Assembly (NCBI GenBank): GCA_002869605.1
Contig: PKUI01000005.1
Location: 1 to 5,327, forward strand
Direction: 5' to 3'
Length of the DNA stretch: 5,327 nt
DNA from: Desulfuromonas sp.
GTDB taxonomy: Bacteria > Desulfobacterota > Desulfuromonadia > Desulfuromonadales > SZUA-401
Below the pieces are notes generated by a model. The model did not search any database. It saw only the letters and a program-made list of their open reading frames with translations, and was not told the DNA's origin. Shown here piece by piece: positions 1-5,327 of the stretch. The position numbers and the translations under genes are program-made. Position 1 is the first letter of the stretch. Every line of letters begins with the position of its first letter.

Positions 1-80
1 ACGTCGATGCCGAAGCTCTCCTGCCCGAGGCGGAAGGTCAGGTACTGCCAGCTCTCTATGGCCTGTTGCGTTGCTTGCAT
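1..80 (-). CDS. cheW: CheW coupling protein, N-terminal fragment (runs off left edge)
   Basis: This is the start of a CheW-type adaptor, which links chemoreceptor tips to the CheA kinase in the cytoplasm. Only 26 full codons are inside the window. They begin MQATQQAIESWQYLTFRLG and reach the FGID segment that opens the first CheW beta-barrel. Twenty of these 26 residues match the complete CheW at 2244-2732. The ATG at 78-80 is chosen because AAGGAG sits 5 nt upstream, inside a 12-nt gap after the receptor stop codon. That spacing is the same as in the other receptor-CheW pair, so the gene is almost certainly co-transcribed with the receptor at 93-1847. The C-terminal five-sixths is missing only because the window ends; there is no sign of a pseudogene. 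Confidence 0.93.
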   Translation of the reverse strand, partial: MQATQQAIESWQYLTFRLGQESFGID

Positions 81-92
81 GGCAGCTCCTTT

Positions 93-1847
93 TTAGAAAT
101 GCTCGAAATCACTGTCGAGTTGATCGTTGGCCGCCACCACGCTGGTGCCCTTGTCAGGCAGAGCCGCCTGGCTGAATTGCCTGGCATTGGCCCTCTGCTG
201 CTGAGGCAAGGCCCTTTGTACACGCATGCCTGCCTGCGCGACGGTGAAGTAATCGATCGCCTCCTGCATCTGTTCGGCCTGGCTCGAGAGTTCCTCGCTG
301 GTCGAGGCCATCTCTTCGCTCGAGGAGGCATTGGCCTGGATCACCGCGTCGAGCTGCTGGATCGCCCGCGCGATCTGCTCGGCGCCGGCGTCCTGCTCCA
401 TGCTCGCCGCGGCGATCTCCTGCACCAACTCGGCGGTGCGCTGGATGTTCGGCACCATCGCTGAAAGCAGCGTGCCGGCATTCTCGGCCACCTCGACGCT
501 GCTCACCGACAACTCGCTGATCTCGGCCGCAGCGATCTGGCTCCGTTCGGCCAGTTTGCGCACCTCGGCGGCAACCACGGCGAACCCCTTGCCCTGCTCA
601 CCGGCACGCGCCGCCTCGATGGCGGCGTTGAGCGCTAAAAGATTCGTTTGGCGCGCGATCTCCTCGATGATCATGATCTTGTCGGCGATCGACTTCATCG
701 CCGAGACCGTATCCTGCACCGCCTGTCCACCCTGTTCGGCGTCCTCGGCCCCCTTGAGGGCGATCTTCTCGGTCTCCTTGGCATTATCGGCGTTCTGGCG
801 GATATTCGCGGTCATCTCCTCGATGGAGCTCGAGGCCTCCTCCGCTGAGGCCGCCTGCTCGGTCGCCCCCTGAGAAAGCTCCTCGGAGCTGGCGCTGAGT
901 GCCTGGCTGCCTGACGTCACCTGTCCCGCGGCACCCTGGATGGTACCGCAGACGTCGTTGAGCTGTTGGACCATCTCGCGAAAGGCGATAAGCAACTCAT
1001 CCTTACCCGAACGGGGGGTCACCTCCACGGTCAGGTCGCCGTTGGCGACCTCCTTGGCCAGTCCGGACACCTCGCGGGTCGAGGCGAGCATCTTCTCCAT
1101 CGCCAGCAGCAGCTGCCCGACCTCGTCGCGGCTTTCGGCCCGGACCTGTACGGTCAGATCACCTACGGCCAGGCTGTCGGCCACCACCACCGCCTTTTCG
1201 AGCGGCCCGACGATGCCGCGGGTAATGATGACAGCAACACCGATACCGAGCAGAATCGCCACCACGCTGAGCAGCGCCATGGATCGTTTCATGCCGGCCG
1301 ACGCAGCCAGGATAGCGGCCCCGTTGGTCTTAATCTCGCTGATCTGCTGCTGCTGCAGCACCGCAAACTCCTGGATCATGCTGGCGGCATCTTCATCGAA
1401 CTCGGCCATAACGGTATTCCCCGCTTCCTGGCCCTGCTCGGTGTAGGCTGCAATCATACGTTTCCCGGTATCGAAGAACTCGTCAATCGTAGCGTGAATC
1501 TTATCGATCTGGCCCAGCGAGGTACGGTCGTTCTCCTCGCGGTACATCTGCTCGAATTTGCCAAGGTCCGCGTCGAATTCACGAAACAACGCCTCGGCCT
1601 CGCGGAGCGGCTCCTTGTCACCGGTCAGGGCTGCATCGGTGATCAGCTGCTGCATGTTGCGCGACATCACCATCATCTCGTCGGCCTGCAGGGTAAACGG
1701 CAGACTTTCATTCACCACCTGTGCGGCAGACGTATCGACCCCACGCAGGGCGTTAAATGAAAACAGGGTCATCATCACCATCAGGACCAGCACCATGGCA
1801 AAGCCAAGACCGAGACGTGCCCCCACCTTCAAATTCTTAATCGCCAT
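93..1847 (-). CDS. Methyl-accepting chemotaxis protein, helical periplasmic sensor, tandem HAMP
   Basis: This is a transmembrane chemoreceptor of 584 residues that would control CheA through CheW. Reading from the N-terminus there is a short basic lead, TM1 at about 11-31, and a charged helical periplasmic region at about 32-188 whose size fits a four-helix-bundle sensor (4HB_MCP type). TM2 follows at about 190-209. Then come two HAMP-like units (about 211-255, with GDLTV and DEVGQL, and about 256-300, with GDLTV and KDEL). The signalling hairpin spans about 310-530 with the conserved tip at about 394-436 ([20 protein letters not shown]). Candidate methylation pairs are E322/E323 in SASSEELSQ and the EE pairs near 511 and 519. 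A Gln/Ala-rich tail ends in DFEHF, a probable CheR/CheB docking pentapeptide. The second of two adjacent ATGs (1845-1847) is preferred: AAGGAGG lies 6 nt before it, but only 3 nt before the ATG at 1848-1850. The ligand cannot be read from the sequence. A cheW gene follows after 12 nt. Confidence 0.95.
   Translation of the reverse strand: MAIKNLKVGARLGLGFAMVLVLMVMMTLFSFNALRGVDTSAAQVVNESLPFTLQADEMMVMSRNMQQLITDAALTGDKEPLREAEALFREFDADLGKFEQMYREENDRTSLGQIDKIHATIDEFFDTGKRMIAAYTEQGQEAGNTVMAEFDEDAASMIQEFAVLQQQQISEIKTNGAAILAASAGMKRSMALLSVVAILLGIGVAVIITRGIVGPLEKAVVVADSLAVGDLTVQVRAESRDEVGQLLLAMEKMLASTREVSGLAKEVANGDLTVEVTPRSGKDELLIAFREMVQQLNDVCGTIQGAAGQVTSGSQALSASSEELSQGATEQAASAEEASSSIEEMTANIRQNADNAKETEKIALKGAEDAEQGGQAVQDTVSAMKSIADKIMIIEEIARQTNLLALNAAIEAARAGEQGKGFAVVAAEVRKLAERSQIAAAEISELSVSSVEVAENAGTLLSAMVPNIQRTAELVQEIAAASMEQDAGAEQIARAIQQLDAVIQANASSSEEMASTSEELSSQAEQMQEAIDYFTVAQAGMRVQRALPQQQRANARQFSQAALPDKGTSVVAANDQLDSDFEHF
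264..920 (-). repeat. Signalling-hairpin repeat, copy A (paralogous to 2919-3575)
   Basis: This 657-nt stretch of the 584-residue receptor encodes 219 residues. They align without gaps to 2919-3575 at a constant offset of 2655 nt, and I count 11 residue differences (about 95% identity). A run of 50 bases, 586-635, is identical to 3241-3290. Identity falls to roughly half in the HAMP region just upstream and is lower still in the periplasmic domains. This copy is therefore a sharply bounded conserved block inside otherwise divergent genes. Confidence 0.9.
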
Positions 1848-1853
1848 CATTAG

Positions 1854-1860
1854 CCTCCTT
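1854..1860 (-). promoter_or_regulatory. Ribosome-binding site deciding the start of the 584-aa receptor
   Basis: The minus strand reads AAGGAGG, then CTA, then ATGATG. The spacing is 3 nt to the first ATG and 6 nt to the second. The second start (1845-1847) fits normal spacing better and gives MAIKNLK, which lines up with MRWKNMR of the other receptor. Confidence 0.8.
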
Positions 1861-1928
1861 CTTTATTCCAGATTGAAACCATGTACCCCGGAAGAACCAC
1901 TTCTCTTCAAAACACTAAGCATCTGATA

Positions 1929-1944
1929 ATCAATAGTGGTGCCA
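1929..1944 (-). promoter_or_regulatory. Candidate sigma-54 (-24/-12) promoter for the receptor-cheW operon
   Basis: The minus strand reads TGGCAC-CACTA-TTGAT, against the RpoN consensus TGGCAC-N5-TTGC[A/T]. The -24 half is perfect and the spacing exact. The -12 half has GA where GC is usual, which weakens the call. Transcription would start near 1917, giving a leader of about 70 nt. The same TGGCAC-N5-TTG arrangement recurs upstream of the other receptor (4989-5004). RpoN use for motility and chemotaxis genes is known in Desulfobacterota and other groups, so the idea is plausible but untested. Confidence 0.42.
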
Positions 1945-2116
1945 ATCTCGATATTATTAATCGTGAATAATCTTAATTAACACAAACCTCATACAGATAT
2001 GTGCAACCTGCTTAATTTACTCAACCTGAAACCCTGTACGTAAAAATATGAGCAAAACCTCCTTTCGCCCATGTGGTAATTATTACTCTATGTGATTTAT
2101 GGTAATAAAAAGAGAT

Positions 2117-2146
2117 GTGACATGTCCCAGCGAACAAACGTGTCAC
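2117..2146. promoter_or_regulatory. Imperfect inverted repeat, possible activator site
   Basis: GTGACATGT (2117-2125) and ACGTGTCAC (2138-2146) form 9-nt arms with one non-Watson-Crick position and a 12-nt spacer. The repeat lies about 170-200 nt upstream of the sigma-54-like element, the distance range typical of enhancer-binding activators. It could also be chance or a weak RNA hairpin. No known activator motif is recognised. Confidence 0.25.
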
Positions 2147-2175
2147 GCCAGCATGGCACACAGCAAACCTGCCAC

Positions 2176-2204
2176 AAAAAAGGGAGACCGCGAACGGTCT
2201 CCCC
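2176..2204 (-). terminator. Intrinsic terminator after the complete cheW
   Basis: On the minus strand a 9-bp GC-rich stem (GGGAGACCG, with its complement CGGTCTCCC) closes a TTCG loop and is followed directly by TTTTTT (2181-2176). It begins about 40 nt after the cheW stop. There is no T-run on the other side, so it works for the minus strand only. The stem and loop are the same as at 5196-5219 apart from one outer base pair. Confidence 0.93.
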
Positions 2205-2243
2205 AAACAGGAAAGTATAAAATTGTGAGTTTCTCCGGGAGGA

Positions 2244-2732
2244 TTATTCTCCGACGGACCGCACCAGACTCAGCTCCTCGTCGCTGAAGATCTTGTCGAT
2301 ATCGAGCAGGATGATGAAGTTTTCATCCTGCTTGCCCATGCCGACGATGAACTCGGCGCGCAGCTGGCTGCCGAGCTTGGGAGGCGGCTCGATCTGCTCG
2401 CTGCGCAGATCGATCACCTCTTCAACCATGTCACCGATGATGCCGACCTTGAGCTCGTCACCATTCAGGTTGATCTCGAGCACGATGATGCAGTTGTCCT
2501 TGGTCCGCTCACCGCTCTCGATGGCAAAGCGCTTACGCAGATCGACCACCGGCACCACGCTGCCGCGCAGGTTGATCACGCCGAGCATGTAGTCCGGTGC
2601 TTTCGGTACCTTGGTCACCTCGATAAAGTCGAGGATCTCGCGCACCTTGAGCACGTCGATGCCGAAACTCTCCTCACCGAGGCGGAAGGTCAAGTACTGC
2701 CAGGTTTCGATGGACTGTTCCATAACTTGCAT
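2244..2732 (-). CDS. cheW: CheW coupling protein, complete
   Basis: This is a 162-residue single-domain adaptor, the normal length for CheW. It bridges chemoreceptor hairpin tips and the CheA P5 domain in cytoplasmic arrays. Hallmarks include the first-strand block WQYLTFRLGEESFGIDV (11-27), KVREIL (29-34), the receptor-contact segment INLRGSVVPVVDLRKRF (53-69) with the conserved NLRG, the second-barrel pattern GDMVEEVIDL (100-109), and a C-terminal ILLDIDKIFSDEEL. There is no kinase or receiver extension, which argues against a CheA or CheV fragment. The ATG at 2730-2732 is supported by GAGGAG 5 nt upstream, in a 12-nt gap after the receptor stop, so it is translated from the receptor mRNA. 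An intrinsic terminator closes the operon. Its first 26 and last 23 residues closely match the partial CheW genes at the two window edges. Confidence 0.97.
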   Translation of the reverse strand: MQVMEQSIETWQYLTFRLGEESFGIDVLKVREILDFIEVTKVPKAPDYMLGVINLRGSVVPVVDLRKRFAIESGERTKDNCIIVLEINLNGDELKVGIIGDMVEEVIDLRSEQIEPPPKLGSQLRAEFIVGMGKQDENFIILLDIDKIFSDEELSLVRSVGE

Positions 2733-2744
2733 GACAGCTCCTCT

Positions 2745-4877
2745 CTAGAAACGCTCAAAGTCGCTATCGCGATGATCCCGTTCAGCGTTGACACGGTGCT
2801 CGGGAAGACTCGCAGGTATCGAGCCGCCAAAGGGCTGCCCGGAAGCGGCCTGTTTCTGCGGCAGCGCCTGCGGCTGGTGAATCCCAAGCTGACCGAGACG
2901 GAAGAAGCTGATCGCAGCCTGCATCTGCTCGGCCTGGCTCGAGAGTTCTTCGGAGGTCGAGGCCATCTCTTCCGAACCGGAGGCGTTCTGCTGGATTACC
3001 GCATCGAGCTGCTGGATAGCACGTGAGATCTGTTCGGCGCCAGCGTCCTGCTCAACGCTCGCCGCGGCGATCTCCTGCACCAGTTCCGCGGTGCGCTGGA
3101 TATTCGGCACCATCGCTACAAGCAGCTCCCCGGCGTTCTCGGCGACCTCGACGCTACTCACCGAGAGCTCGCTGATCTCGGCGGCGGCCAGTTGGCTCCG
3201 CTCGGCGAGCTTACGCACCTCGGCGGCGACCACCGCAAAGCCCTTGCCCTGCTCACCGGCACGCGCCGCCTCGATGGCGGCGTTGAGCGCCAATAGGTTG
3301 GTCTGCCGCGCAATCTCCTCGATGATCATAATCTTGTCGGCGATTGACTTCATCGCCACCACCGTATCCTGCACCGCCTGGCCGCCCTGCTCGGCATCGT
3401 CGGCCCCCTTCAGCGCGATCTTCTCGGTCTCCTTGGCATTATCGGCGTTCTGGCGGATATTGGCGGTCATCTCCTCGATGGAACTCGAGGCCTCCTCGGC
3501 CGAGGCCGCCTGCTCGGTCGCCCCCTGCGAGAGCTCTTCGGAGCTGGCGCTGAGCGCCTGGCTGCCAGCGGAGACCTGCTCGGCCGCACCCTGTACCGTG
3601 CTGACCACGTCGCGCAGGTTAACGATCATCTCTTTCATGGCGAGCAACATTTCATCCTTGGCTGAACGCTCGACCACATTGATTTCCAGATTACCTCCTG
3701 CAATCTCCTTGGCCATCCCGGTCACTTCGGTGGTCGAAACGATCATCGAGTCCATCGCCTTAAGCAGCTGACCCACTTCGTCATCCCCTTCGTCTGGCAC
3801 CTCTACCTCGATATCGCCAACCGCCAGGGCACTGGCAACCTTAACCGCAAGGTTGAGGGGACGCACGATACCGCGCGCAATCACCACGGCAAGGGCGATC
3901 CCTAGTGCGATAGCCACCAGGCTGAAAATAGCGACTCCGGTCAGGGTCGTCCGGCTCCCTTCCAGCATCACCTCATCGGTCATGACGTTCTTCTTGACCG
4001 TATCGACGATTTCCTCCAGCACGGTTTGCACCACGCTCAGATTCGGCAGCGTCTGGCTGGTATAGATCTGTTGTGCCTGTGCAAAGTTCTTCACCAGCTG
4101 CTCGGAACGCCCGATCATTTCTCCAAGCACCTGACGGGTTTCAGCGAGTGCTGGCGCCGTTTCACGACTGTAAACTGCGTACGCCGAGGCATGGTCTTGT
4201 CCTAACCCCTTAATCTTTTGCGCCGAGGCATGCAGCTGCCGATGAGGTTCCTTGATCGACTCGATAAAGCTGGCCAGCTGCGCATCGCTTGCTGCAACCT
4301 GTCGCCCTTCCTCCCCGTAGATAAACTTGCCGAGGGCACACTGGTGATCATCAAGCTGCACATCAAGGTTCGACTGTTTAGCCACCAGGTAGGTCAGCAC
4401 CGTGTTCGACCAGGCAAGGTGATCCGCCTCCTTGGCGGCCAGGAATCCGGGCAGTAAGACATCGGCCTGGTGAAAAACCTCGGCGATATCCGTTGCCGAA
4501 GCGTGCAGAGCCTTGTGCGGACCCTCGATCTTCTCCAACAGCGGCGCAAGCTGCGGTACCAGTTTCAAGGCCTCGGCCCGACCCTCTCCGTAATACCACT
4601 TACCAAATCCGCACTTGTGGGGATCGGTTTCAACGGCCAGGTGCGTCACGTGCTCGTCGGTCAACAGCTCATTCAGAGCATTGGCCCAGTTGAGATGATC
4701 GACTTCACGTTGAATCATCTCGCCACGCAAGGCGTTGCCACCAATCACTTCCTCCGCGTCCTTGACGATACCGTTGATGCCTTGCCCGGCCCAAAGAGCC
4801 ACGACCACCAGCAGCACAAGCACGGCACCAAATCCGAAAGTGAACTTCAAAGACATCCGCATATTTTTCCAACGCAT
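2745..4877 (-). CDS. Methyl-accepting chemotaxis protein with two periplasmic CZB-type zinc-binding domains
   Basis: This is a 710-residue transmembrane chemoreceptor. TM1 is at about 13-33 and TM2 at about 313-333, so about 34-312 should be periplasmic. Two CZB modules lie in that region. Module A (about 53-130) has H61-x-x-W64, C89-GFGKW, H121 and H125. Module B (about 145-222) has H153-x-x-W156, C180-ALGKF, H212 and H216. All four family zinc ligands (3 His, 1 Cys) are present in both, with the HxxxH spacing. The rest of the periplasmic part is helical. Two HAMP-like units follow (about 334-380 and 381-425), then the signalling hairpin (about 435-653, tip around 525-545), candidate methylation sites E447/E448, E455/Q456, E636/E637 and E643/E644, and a flexible tail ending DFERF. 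C89 and C180 are the only cysteines in the protein. Known CZB proteins sense zinc and, in some chemoreceptors, hypochlorous acid; which applies here is unknown. GGAGG 4 nt before the ATG at 4875-4877 sets the start. Confidence 0.95.
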   Translation of the reverse strand: MRWKNMRMSLKFTFGFGAVLVLLVVVALWAGQGINGIVKDAEEVIGGNALRGEMIQREVDHLNWANALNELLTDEHVTHLAVETDPHKCGFGKWYYGEGRAEALKLVPQLAPLLEKIEGPHKALHASATDIAEVFHQADVLLPGFLAAKEADHLAWSNTVLTYLVAKQSNLDVQLDDHQCALGKFIYGEEGRQVAASDAQLASFIESIKEPHRQLHASAQKIKGLGQDHASAYAVYSRETAPALAETRQVLGEMIGRSEQLVKNFAQAQQIYTSQTLPNLSVVQTVLEEIVDTVKKNVMTDEVMLEGSRTTLTGVAIFSLVAIALGIALAVVIARGIVRPLNLAVKVASALAVGDIEVEVPDEGDDEVGQLLKAMDSMIVSTTEVTGMAKEIAGGNLEINVVERSAKDEMLLAMKEMIVNLRDVVSTVQGAAEQVSAGSQALSASSEELSQGATEQAASAEEASSSIEEMTANIRQNADNAKETEKIALKGADDAEQGGQAVQDTVVAMKSIADKIMIIEEIARQTNLLALNAAIEAARAGEQGKGFAVVAAEVRKLAERSQLAAAEISELSVSSVEVAENAGELLVAMVPNIQRTAELVQEIAAASVEQDAGAEQISRAIQQLDAVIQQNASGSEEMASTSEELSSQAEQMQAAISFFRLGQLGIHQPQALPQKQAASGQPFGGSIPASLPEHRVNAERDHRDSDFERF
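2919..3575 (-). repeat. Signalling-hairpin repeat, copy B (paralogous to 264-920)
   Basis: This is the second copy of the 219-residue output module, in the CZB receptor. It is collinear and ungapped with 264-920. The differences are scattered single substitutions such as E/D, I/L and S/V. The tail after the block (roughly 654-703 in the protein) is unrelated until the shared last seven residues. Confidence 0.9.
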
Positions 4878-4881
4878 AAAA

Positions 4882-4886
4882 CCTCC
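4882..4886 (-). promoter_or_regulatory. Ribosome-binding site deciding the start of the CZB receptor
   Basis: The minus strand reads GGAGG-TTTT-ATG, placing translation start at 4877, twelve codons inside the longest open frame. The resulting N-terminus [17 protein letters not shown] aligns with the N-terminus of the neighbouring receptor, with TM1 at the same distance from the start. Confidence 0.82.
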
Positions 4887-4930
4887 GACTAGAAAATCCT
4901 GTTGCTCAACCACGACCCATCGAAACGGAG

Positions 4931-4970
4931 CCCGATGTCCACAAAACCTTTATCTACGCGTGGACATGGG
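4931..4970 (-). promoter_or_regulatory. Leader inverted repeat upstream of the CZB receptor
   Basis: On the minus strand, CCCATGTCCAC and GTGGACATCGGG pair as an 8-bp perfect stem (ATGTCCAC/GTGGACAT) extended by three G-C pairs past one bulged C, around a 17-nt loop. If transcription starts at the sigma-54-like site, this hairpin would form almost at the 5' end of the mRNA, about 45 nt before the ribosome-binding site. It could stabilise the mRNA, bind a regulator as RNA, or be a DNA operator. It has no counterpart in the other receptor's leader. Confidence 0.45.
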
Positions 4971-4988
4971 CGACTCGGCACATTTAAC

Positions 4989-5004
4989 TACAAGTTACGT
5001 GCCA
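4989..5004 (-). promoter_or_regulatory. Candidate sigma-54 (-24/-12) promoter for the CZB receptor-cheW operon
   Basis: The minus strand reads TGGCAC-GTAAC-TTGTA. The -24 half is perfect (TGGCACG), the N5 spacing is exact, and the -12 half has GT in place of GC. Predicted transcription start is near 4977, with a leader of about 100 nt. An overlapping sigma-70 reading (TTGACT, 17 nt, AGTTAA) is possible but its -10 is poor. Recurrence of the same element before both receptors raises confidence. Confidence 0.45.
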
Positions 5005-5121
5005 TTAGTCAACCATAAAATTTGAATAACAACGTTTTCTGCCGGTGTTTAAATAACCACCTGCGATGACATGCTTTTTAGGTTTTAATAATTTATATCC
5101 TTTTAAACAAGAAGGATTAGA

Positions 5122-5150
5122 ACGTTATTCTACGGCGGGTTGACGTTATT
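5122..5150. promoter_or_regulatory. Direct repeat of ACGTTATT at 21-bp spacing
   Basis: ACGTTATT occurs at 5122-5129 and 5143-5150, start to start exactly 21 bp (two helical turns), so both copies face the same side of the DNA. They lie about 120-145 bp upstream of the sigma-54-like element, where activator sites are expected. The copies are short, so chance cannot be excluded. Confidence 0.25.
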
Positions 5151-5188
5151 TCGTCACACAACCGCGTCTTTCTCCACGTCTCGGGCAC

Positions 5189-5219
5189 AAAAAATGGGGA
5201 GACCGCGAACGGTCTCCCC
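5189..5219 (-). terminator. Intrinsic terminator after the right-edge cheW
   Basis: On the minus strand a perfect 10-bp stem (GGGGAGACCG, with its complement) closes a TTCG loop, then A and TTTTTT (5194-5189). It starts about 36 nt after the cheW stop. Stem and loop match the terminator at 2182-2204, showing that the 3' end of the cassette was copied together with cheW. Confidence 0.94.
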
Positions 5220-5255
5220 GAAGAGGGAGGAATGAAGGGGGGGTGTCCTTGGAGA

Positions 5256-5327
5256 CTATTCTCCGGCAGCCCGGACCAGGCTTAGCTCTTCGTCACTGAA
5301 AATCTTGTCGATATCGAGCAGAATAAT
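5256..5327 (-). CDS. cheW: CheW coupling protein, C-terminal fragment (runs off right edge)
   Basis: These are the last 23 codons plus TAG of a third CheW-type gene, whose N-terminal part lies beyond the window. The visible residues include ILLDIDKIFSDEELSLVR and end AAGE. Twenty-one of 23 match the C-terminus of the complete CheW at 2244-2732, which ends SVGE. It is followed by its own terminator, so it closes a separate transcription unit. By analogy with the other two pairs, a chemoreceptor gene probably lies just upstream of it, to the right. Confidence 0.93.
   Translation of the reverse strand: MILLDIDKIFSDEELSLVRAAGE

Larger units (their letters stand above)
1848..2181. other. Noncoding control region upstream of the 584-aa receptor
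   Basis: This gap between the terminator of the upstream cheW and the receptor start contains no convincing gene. It is much richer in A+T than the coding DNA. Read on the minus strand it holds, in order, an imperfect inverted repeat (2117-2146), the short palindrome GTAATTATTAC (2076-2086), an AT-rich segment with inverted ATTATT/AATAAT arms (1953-1971), a sigma-54-like element (1929-1944), a leader of about 70 nt and the ribosome-binding site AAGGAGG (1854-1860). A 61-codon open frame crosses it but begins inside the terminator hairpin and looks accidental. Confidence 0.8.
4878..5195. other. Noncoding control region upstream of the CZB receptor
   Basis: This is an AT-rich gap between the right-edge cheW terminator and the receptor start, with no supportable gene. 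Read on the minus strand it contains a small possible stem next to the terminator tail (about 5135-5164), two direct ACGTTATT copies 21 bp apart (5122-5150), a sigma-54-like element (4989-5004), a leader inverted repeat (4931-4970) and the ribosome-binding site GGAGG (4882-4886). The reading frame stays open upstream to an ATG at 4913, but that start has no ribosome-binding site. Confidence 0.8.

Noticed and set aside
966..1760. Long plus-strand open frame antisense to the 584-aa receptor
   Set aside because: It is a shadow of the receptor gene in GC-rich DNA. Its His/Leu/Arg-rich product has no recognisable domain, and no ribosome-binding site supports it.
1953..1971. ATTATT/AATAAT inverted repeat next to the sigma-54-like element, considered as an IHF site
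   Set aside because: It does not match the WATCAANNNNTTR pattern on either strand that I could find. Short AT-rich inverted repeats are expected here by chance.
2033..2068. AAAGGAGG on the minus strand followed by a short TTG-initiated frame, possibly a relic receptor start
   Set aside because: The frame would be only about a dozen codons with poor spacing and no similarity to a receptor N-terminus. It is probably a coincidence.
2021..2206. A 61-codon minus-strand open frame in the noncoding gap upstream of the 584-aa receptor
   Set aside because: It starts within the terminator hairpin, has no ribosome-binding site at its ATG, and its composition is not protein-like. The region is AT-rich and carries regulatory-looking elements instead.
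3091..3771. Long plus-strand open frame antisense to the CZB receptor
   Set aside because: Ser/Ala-rich antisense shadow. A similar shadow lies opposite the matching block at 331-873, simply because the coding sequences are duplicated.
4878..4913. Twelve-codon N-terminal extension of the CZB receptor from an upstream ATG
   Set aside because: The ATG at 4911-4913 has no ribosome-binding site, whereas the start at 4877 has GGAGG. The shorter N-terminus aligns with that of the sister receptor.
4906..4920. Four-codon upstream open frame (ATG-GGT-CGT-GGT-TGA) in the CZB receptor leader
   Set aside because: It has no ribosome-binding site and is too short to distinguish from chance.

Overview
The window suggests a motile, probably Gram-negative bacterium with a large chemoreceptor repertoire. 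The receptor signalling domains (short 34H-like hairpins), the xFExF C-terminal tails and the sigma-54-like promoters recall the Desulfuromonas/Geobacter group (Desulfobacterota). That placement is an inference from protein style and is not secure. No mobile element, tRNA, rRNA or CRISPR array is visible. The coding regions are GC-rich and the two intergenic regions clearly AT-richer.

All supported genes lie on the minus strand, so the window reads right to left as one cassette repeated. (1) At the right edge is the last 23 codons of a CheW gene (5256-5327), followed by an intrinsic terminator (5196-5219). (2) A noncoding control region (4878-5195) carries a sigma-54-like element and a leader hairpin. 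It precedes a 710-residue transmembrane chemoreceptor (2745-4877) with two tandem CZB-type zinc-binding modules in its periplasmic part. A complete 162-residue CheW gene (2244-2732) follows 12 nt later, then a second, nearly identical terminator (2182-2204). (3) A second noncoding control region (1848-2181), also with a sigma-54-like element, precedes a 584-residue transmembrane chemoreceptor (93-1847) with an ordinary helical periplasmic domain. A CheW gene follows 12 nt later and runs off the left edge (1-80).

The two receptors have different sensory halves. Their signalling hairpins are nearly identical (208 of 219 residues, no gaps), and both end in DSDFE[H/R]F, a likely CheR/CheB docking pentapeptide. 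The CheW copies are also close paralogues. The likely logic is that each receptor is co-transcribed with its own coupling protein, so receptor and CheW are made together and feed a common CheA kinase encoded elsewhere. The cassette has been copied in tandem, with sensory domains diverging or being swapped while the output module and terminator stay uniform. The most interesting points are the paired periplasmic CZB domains, the repeated receptor-CheW-terminator layout, and the shared but individually decorated control regions.
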